Positions 60,583-64,000 of a stretch of 64,000 bases of DNA are shown in pieces. The stretch comes from Rubrobacteraceae bacterium (GTDB lineage Bacteria > Actinomycetota > Rubrobacteria > Rubrobacterales > Rubrobacteraceae). Location of the stretch: contig JAUJNO010000012.1 of assembly GCA_030448125.1 (NCBI GenBank), positions 50,217 to 114,216 on the forward strand, written 5' to 3'. A program made the position numbers and the translations under genes. Every line of letters begins with the position of its first letter. Positions within the stretch are counted from its first letter, which is position 1. The notes beneath the pieces were generated by a model. The model was not told the DNA's origin. It did no database searches and saw nothing but the letters and a program-made list of their open reading frames with translations.

Positions 60583-61113
60583 GTGGACCGGGGTCAGGAG
60601 AGACCGTTGTTGGTGGAGACGTGGTTGGGGAGCACGGTCTTCGTGGAGTACGTGGGCGGCCAGCCGCTAGAAGGCGACGTCCTGCGCGGGATCGCCGCCG
60701 AGGACTCGACGGCCGAGGCCCCGCAGAGGGTCAAGACCAGCTTCCTGGTCCTCGAGAACTACAACCAGTACGGGATCGAAGTGCGGTTCCGTGGGGATGT
60801 GGAGCCTCACTTCTTGCCGTGGGGCGCGGTCCTGAGGATGGCCGAAGCCGAAGGGGGGACCCCGGAGGGCTCCGAAGAAGCCCCGCGCGAGCGGCCGGAA
60901 GAAACGCAAGAAGCCGAGCCGCCGCGTGATCGTCAAGAGCTCATGGACCGGCTGGCTAACGCCCGAACCCCGTCCGAGTTGGCGAACGCCAGGACCGCGG
61001 CGGACAGTTGGTTGGCCGCCAACCCCGGCGACGGCGACGTGCGCCTGGCGCGCGAACGGTTGGGTGTGGAGCCGGAGGAGGACCTGGACCTGGAAGAGGG
61101 TAGCCCGACCTAG
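60583..61113 (+). CDS. unknown protein with Sm-like beta domain and helical tail
   Basis: 176 residues, GTG start after GGAGGCGGAAG. Residues about 10-85 (LVETWLGSTVFVEYVGGQPL; KTSFLVLENYNQYGIEVRFR; FLPWGAVLRMAEA) look like a small SH3/Sm-type barrel. A Glu/Pro-rich linker leads to a C-terminal helical pair with an internal repeat (RLANARTPSELANARTAADS). Twenty-eight bases after the protease-like gene. Family not known to me. Confidence 0.5.
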   Translation: MDRGQERPLLVETWLGSTVFVEYVGGQPLEGDVLRGIAAEDSTAEAPQRVKTSFLVLENYNQYGIEVRFRGDVEPHFLPWGAVLRMAEAEGGTPEGSEEAPRERPEETQEAEPPRDRQELMDRLANARTPSELANARTAADSWLAANPGDGDVRLARERLGVEPEEDLDLEEGSPT

Positions 61114-61119
61114 AGAGAG

Positions 61120-61496
61120 CTACGTCTCCTTCCTCCATTCCCAGTCTCCGACGATCTCGGGCGGCGGTATCTCTTCTTCGGCTTTCTCGATGCCGATGTC
61201 GGGTACTCCAGCGAAGGCAACCTTGCGGCCGCCAGGGTAATCGGCTTCCACGACTTCGCACCGGTACGTGCCCAGCTTGTTCTCGGTCGTGACGTCGCCC
61301 GAAAGGACCACGCGCCAGTAGCCGTATCCCGCATCTTGCGTGGCGCGCTGCTCTTCGGGGGTGCCGGAGAGCTGGAGCTTCGTGACCGGGTCGTCGAGGT
61401 GAGCAAAGGTCGCGGTGATGCTCTTCGCCCTGTCCCGTACAGGAAATCGAACGTAGCCTCCATCGTCTCTCCCGCGTGGTACTGTTGCACGTTCAT
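61120..61496 (-). CDS. unknown beta-rich protein, frameshifted
   Basis: Starts [14 protein letters not shown] at 61496. Near 61450-61456 one base is missing; the next frame reads [60 protein letters not shown] and ends [12 protein letters not shown] with a stop at 61120. Restored length about 125 residues. Alternating strands suggest a single beta-sandwich. Convergent with the Sm-like gene and divergent from lipA. Family not recognised. Confidence 0.5.
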
Positions 61497-61660
61497 TGGC
61501 CCCACCCTTCCGTGTCCGCTGGCCGGGTTGGCAAGCATCCGTTGCAAAACCGGCTTCCTCCTCCTCCGGACGCTACGTTACCCTTCTCAGCGATAGATCA
61601 TACGGTACGGACCTTCGTTCGTGCGGTAGTATACGGTGGAAGACGGGAGATAGGAGAGAA

Positions 61661-62704
61661 GTGGCTCGCAGACAGGTCTCGCTCAAGGTGTTGGAGAACG
61701 GCGCGCAAACCTTCGAGGTGCGGCATCGCTGGGAGGACCGGCCCGTAGCCGCGCCGCCGGGCGGCGCACCGACGGAGTACCTGCCGCTCCGTCAGCGCAG
61801 GGGAACCCCGGGCGCGCACGGCCGCCCCGAGTGGCTCAAGGCCAGGGCCCCCGTGGGAGAGGGCTATAGGGACATAAAAGAGACCATGCGTGGCCTGAAC
61901 CTCCACACCGTCTGCGAGGAGGCCATGTGCCCGAACATCGGCGAGTGCTGGAACAACCGCACGGCCACGTTCATGATCCTGGGCAACATCTGCACCCGCT
62001 CGTGCGGCTTCTGCAACGTACTGACGGGAAGGCCGACCGAGCTCGACCTCGACGAGCCGTACCGCGTCGCCGAGGCCGCTAAAAAGATGGGCCTCAAGCA
62101 TGCCGTCATAACCAGCGTCAACCGCGACGAGCTCGAGGACGGCGGAGCCTCCATCTTCGCCGAGACGATCCGGGAGATCCGGGCCCAGGTCCCCGGTTGC
62201 GCGGTCGAGGTCCTCACCCCCGACTTCAAGGGTGACCGCGACGCGCTACGGACGCTCATCGACTCGAGGCCCGACACGTTCAACCACAACGTCGAGACCG
62301 TCCCGCGTCTGTACCCGGCGGTCAGGCCGCAGGCGAAGTACGACCGTTCGCTCGAGGTCCTACGCCACGTCAAGGAGTTGAACCCGGACGGCCTGACGAA
62401 GAGCGGCTTCATGGTCGGTTTGGGGGAGGTGGAGGAGGAGCTCCACGAGACCATGCGCGACCTGCGAGATCACGCCGTGGATATCCTCACCATCGGCCAG
62501 TACCTGAGGCCCTCGGAGAACCACCTGCCAATGAGCCGCTACTACACTCCGAAGGAGTTCGCGAGCCTGCGCAAGTACGGTTTCGAGCTCGGCTTCAAGC
62601 ACGTCGAGAGCGGTCCGCTGGTGCGCAGCTCCTACCACGCCCACGAACAGACCGCGGACGCACGCTCCACAGGCTCCGCGGGCAGCGCCGCCGGCGCCGA
62701 CTAG
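61661..62704 (+). CDS. lipA: lipoyl synthase
   Basis: 347 residues from GTG 61661 behind AGGAGA; the open frame extends upstream without a site. Two iron-sulphur motifs: the auxiliary cluster cysteines in [12 protein letters not shown] and the radical SAM triad [48 protein letters not shown] and [20 protein letters not shown] are family blocks. It inserts two sulphurs into protein-bound octanoyl groups. The first 50 residues are an unusual basic extension; the last 20 are Ala/Ser/Gly-rich. Confidence 0.95.
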   Translation: MARRQVSLKVLENGAQTFEVRHRWEDRPVAAPPGGAPTEYLPLRQRRGTPGAHGRPEWLKARAPVGEGYRDIKETMRGLNLHTVCEEAMCPNIGECWNNRTATFMILGNICTRSCGFCNVLTGRPTELDLDEPYRVAEAAKKMGLKHAVITSVNRDELEDGGASIFAETIREIRAQVPGCAVEVLTPDFKGDRDALRTLIDSRPDTFNHNVETVPRLYPAVRPQAKYDRSLEVLRHVKELNPDGLTKSGFMVGLGEVEEELHETMRDLRDHAVDILTIGQYLRPSENHLPMSRYYTPKEFASLRKYGFELGFKHVESGPLVRSSYHAHEQTADARSTGSAGSAAGAD

Positions 62705-62716
62705 ATACTTCCCGGC

Positions 62717-63379
62717 GTGGAGCTAGAGAAGCGTTCTCCCGAGGAAGCGACCTTCGACGTCCGGCGGCTCCCCGGTCTGACGCCGTATGCCGAAGGGTGG
62801 GAGTTGCAGAGGGAGCTCGTCGGGCTGCGCGGGAGGGATGGGATCCCGGACACGCTGGTTCTGCTGGAGCACGCGCCGGTCTACACCATTGGCCGGGCGG
62901 CGAAGGATGCCTCGAACCTCGGGGCGGGGGAGGAGTACCTCAAGTCTCTGGGGGCGGAGGTGTTCTGGAGCGACCGGGGCGGGGACGCTACCTTTCACGG
63001 GCCGGGGCAGCTTGTTGGGTACCCGGTCCTGCGCCTCAAGAAGCTCGACACCCACAAGTACCTGAGGGACCTCGAGGAGCTCGTCATCCTGGTCCTCTCC
63101 GACTACGGGCTGGAGGCGGGGCGTCACCCGGAATACACGGGGGTGTGGGTGAACGGGAACAAGATCGCCGCTATCGGCGTGAAGTTCTCCTCCGGTCGCA
63201 TCACCTCCCACGGCTTCGCCCTCAACGTAACCACCGACCTCTCGTGGTTCGACCGGATCACACCGTGCGGCATCAAAGGGTACGGGGTGACGAGCCTCCA
63301 AAAAGAGTTGAACGCCGGGGTCTCGCTCCCGGAGGTCGAGGAGAGGGTCGTCGGGCGCTTTAGGGAGCTGTTCGCCTGA
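62717..63379 (+). CDS. lipB: lipoyl(octanoyl) transferase
   Basis: 220 residues, GTG start 13 bases after lipA. The motifs RGGDATFHGPGQLVGYPVL, GVWVNGNKIAAIGVKFSSG (catalytic Lys region) and DRITPCGIKGYGVTSL (catalytic Cys) are typical. It moves octanoate from acyl-carrier protein to the lipoyl domain, and LipA then adds sulphur. The two genes form one transcript and supply 2-oxo acid dehydrogenases and the glycine cleavage system. Confidence 0.94.
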   Translation: MELEKRSPEEATFDVRRLPGLTPYAEGWELQRELVGLRGRDGIPDTLVLLEHAPVYTIGRAAKDASNLGAGEEYLKSLGAEVFWSDRGGDATFHGPGQLVGYPVLRLKKLDTHKYLRDLEELVILVLSDYGLEAGRHPEYTGVWVNGNKIAAIGVKFSSGRITSHGFALNVTTDLSWFDRITPCGIKGYGVTSLQKELNAGVSLPEVEERVVGRFRELFA

Positions 63380-63456
63380 TTCCCCGTTCCCCCCGTCGGG
63401 TAAAGAGCGGCGTTGGGACGGCAACATGAGACGCGCGAGATAAGGAGCAATGAAAC

Positions 63457-63813
63457 ATGCTTAAGGGCGTAGCGAACATCTGGATGCCGGTTCAGGATAT
63501 CGAGCGGGCGGTCGACTTCTACGAGAACATCCTCGGCCTGCCGGTCGTAAAGAGGGACGGGCCGTGGGCCGAGGTCGACGCCAACGGGGTAACGGTCGGC
63601 CTCAACGGCCGCGAGCCCGAGGGCGCGGAAGCGGAGGGTGGACCGGTCCTGACCTTCCAACCGCAGGGTGGCCTCGAAGAGACGGTCGACGACCTCAAGG
63701 GGCGGGGCGTAGCGTTCCCGGCGGAGATCTCCGAGCACGACTGGGGCCGGGTCGCGACCTTCAAGGACACAGAGGGCAACGACCTCCAACTCTACGAGCC
63801 ACCGAAGAGCTAG
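63457..63813 (+). CDS. VOC-family (glyoxalase-like) protein
   Basis: 118 residues, ATG after AAGGAGCA. GVANIWMPVQDIERAVDFYE, NILGLPVVKRDGPWAEVDAN and VATFKDTEGNDLQLYEPP form the paired beta-alpha-beta-beta-beta modules. The C-terminal glutamate metal ligand (DLQLYE) is kept, while the N-terminal ligand position is not the usual histidine. Substrate unknown. It lies 77 bases downstream of lipB. Confidence 0.85.
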   Translation: MLKGVANIWMPVQDIERAVDFYENILGLPVVKRDGPWAEVDANGVTVGLNGREPEGAEAEGGPVLTFQPQGGLEETVDDLKGRGVAFPAEISEHDWGRVATFKDTEGNDLQLYEPPKS

Positions 63814-63819
63814 GAGCCT

Positions 63820-63841
63820 CGCCCCCGAAACCGGTGGGGCG
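63820..63841. terminator. possible hairpin between convergent genes
   Basis: CGCCCC and GGGGCG form a 6-bp stem around a 10-base loop, just after the VOC stop. The T-run on the + strand (63865-63870) is further away, after a second GC-rich stretch, so termination is plausible but unproven. Confidence 0.35.
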
Positions 63842-63868
63842 GATCGGGGCGTAACGGTCCCGGTCTTT

Positions 63869-64000
63869 TTATGCGCTACCGATGAGGATGCCGGAGGCGA
63901 AGACCAAAGCGCCGCCCAGAATCACCTGCAGGGCCGAGACGAGGAAGCTCATCTGGAAGTAGCGGTAGCGGATAAAGGAGATGGCCAACAGCTCGAAGCC
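63869..64000 (-). CDS. membrane protein C-terminus (VIT/CCC1-like), cut by window edge
   Basis: The last 43 codons of a minus-strand gene. They read GFELLAISFIRYRYFQMSFL and then VSALQVILGGALVFASGILI before GSA and a TAA stop. Two hydrophobic stretches. The RYRYF...LQVxLGGALVFxxGxLIG pattern recalls the C-terminal helices of VIT/CCC1-type iron or manganese transporters. It is only partial, so the call is tentative. Confidence 0.45.
   Translation of the reverse strand, partial: GFELLAISFIRYRYFQMSFLVSALQVILGGALVFASGILIGSA

Noticed and set aside
1..64000. CRISPR array or prophage
   Set aside because: No regularly spaced repeats of 25-40 bases, no cas genes, and no capsid, portal, terminase or integrase genes; the Rad52-like gene alone does not make a prophage.

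Overview
The window looks like chromosome of a high-GC, deep-branching actinobacterium, most probably Rubrobacter or a close relative. The grounds are GC-rich coding sequence, the gene repertoire (ThyX, MoaD/MoaE, GH15 trehalase-like enzyme, DUF1990, DUF1622, YciE-type ferritin-like protein), frequent GTG/TTG starts and IS630-type remnants. No organism-specific marker was available, so the genus is inference. I saw one tRNA (Lys-CTT), no rRNA and no CRISPR array.

Layout. 1-810: gene-poor, with a possible transposase remnant. 0.8-3.7 kb: an orphan SdhA/FrdA-like flavoprotein and a DoxX-like membrane protein. 3.8-4.1 kb: tRNA-Lys and a candidate small RNA with its own promoter and terminator. 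4.1-10 kb: an HD phosphohydrolase, a GNAT enzyme, then a regulatory cluster (HATPase/STAS-like protein, STAS-like/winged-helix protein, Rad52-like protein, two tiny Cys-rich paralogues, a sigma-70 factor). 10.3 kb: thyX. 11.3-13.2 kb: a two-component system. 13.3-20.2 kb: a minus-strand operon joining a GH15 trehalase-like enzyme, 6-phosphogluconate dehydrogenase, a MerA-like reductase, a peroxiredoxin fused to a cold-shock domain, a MOSC protein and a glucose-dehydrogenase-like enzyme. 20.6-22.8 kb: a TVP38 membrane protein with a second MerA-like reductase. 23-30 kb: housekeeping genes (metG, dut, Mut7-C, yqeK, cinA). 30.2-30.4 kb: a candidate structured RNA. 30.5-34.8 kb: ABM, MarR, a broken cupin, broken IS630 copies, CPBP protease and NUDIX. 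34.8-36.5 kb: moaE, moaD and a lipid kinase.

The centrepiece is 39.1-44.7 kb: a Rieske protein plus split b6-type cytochrome b, bracketed by two CydA-like (cytochrome bd subunit I) proteins and followed by a 56-residue single-helix protein. No c-type cytochrome is present. This looks like a quinol-oxidising complex that might pass electrons to bd-like subunits instead of cytochrome c.

45-64 kb holds stress and membrane genes (YciE-like, K+ channel, ABC-2 exporter, CPA2 antiporter), then mutM, a dihydrolipoamide dehydrogenase, and the lipoate pair lipA/lipB with a VOC protein. A membrane-protein C-terminus is cut by the right edge.

Two general points. First, at least nine conserved-looking genes carry single-base indels, three of them one base short in a C/G run, so many apparent pseudogenes may be assembly errors. 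Second, at least six genes have a -10-like hexamer 6-9 bases before the ATG and no ribosome binding site, which suggests leaderless mRNAs.
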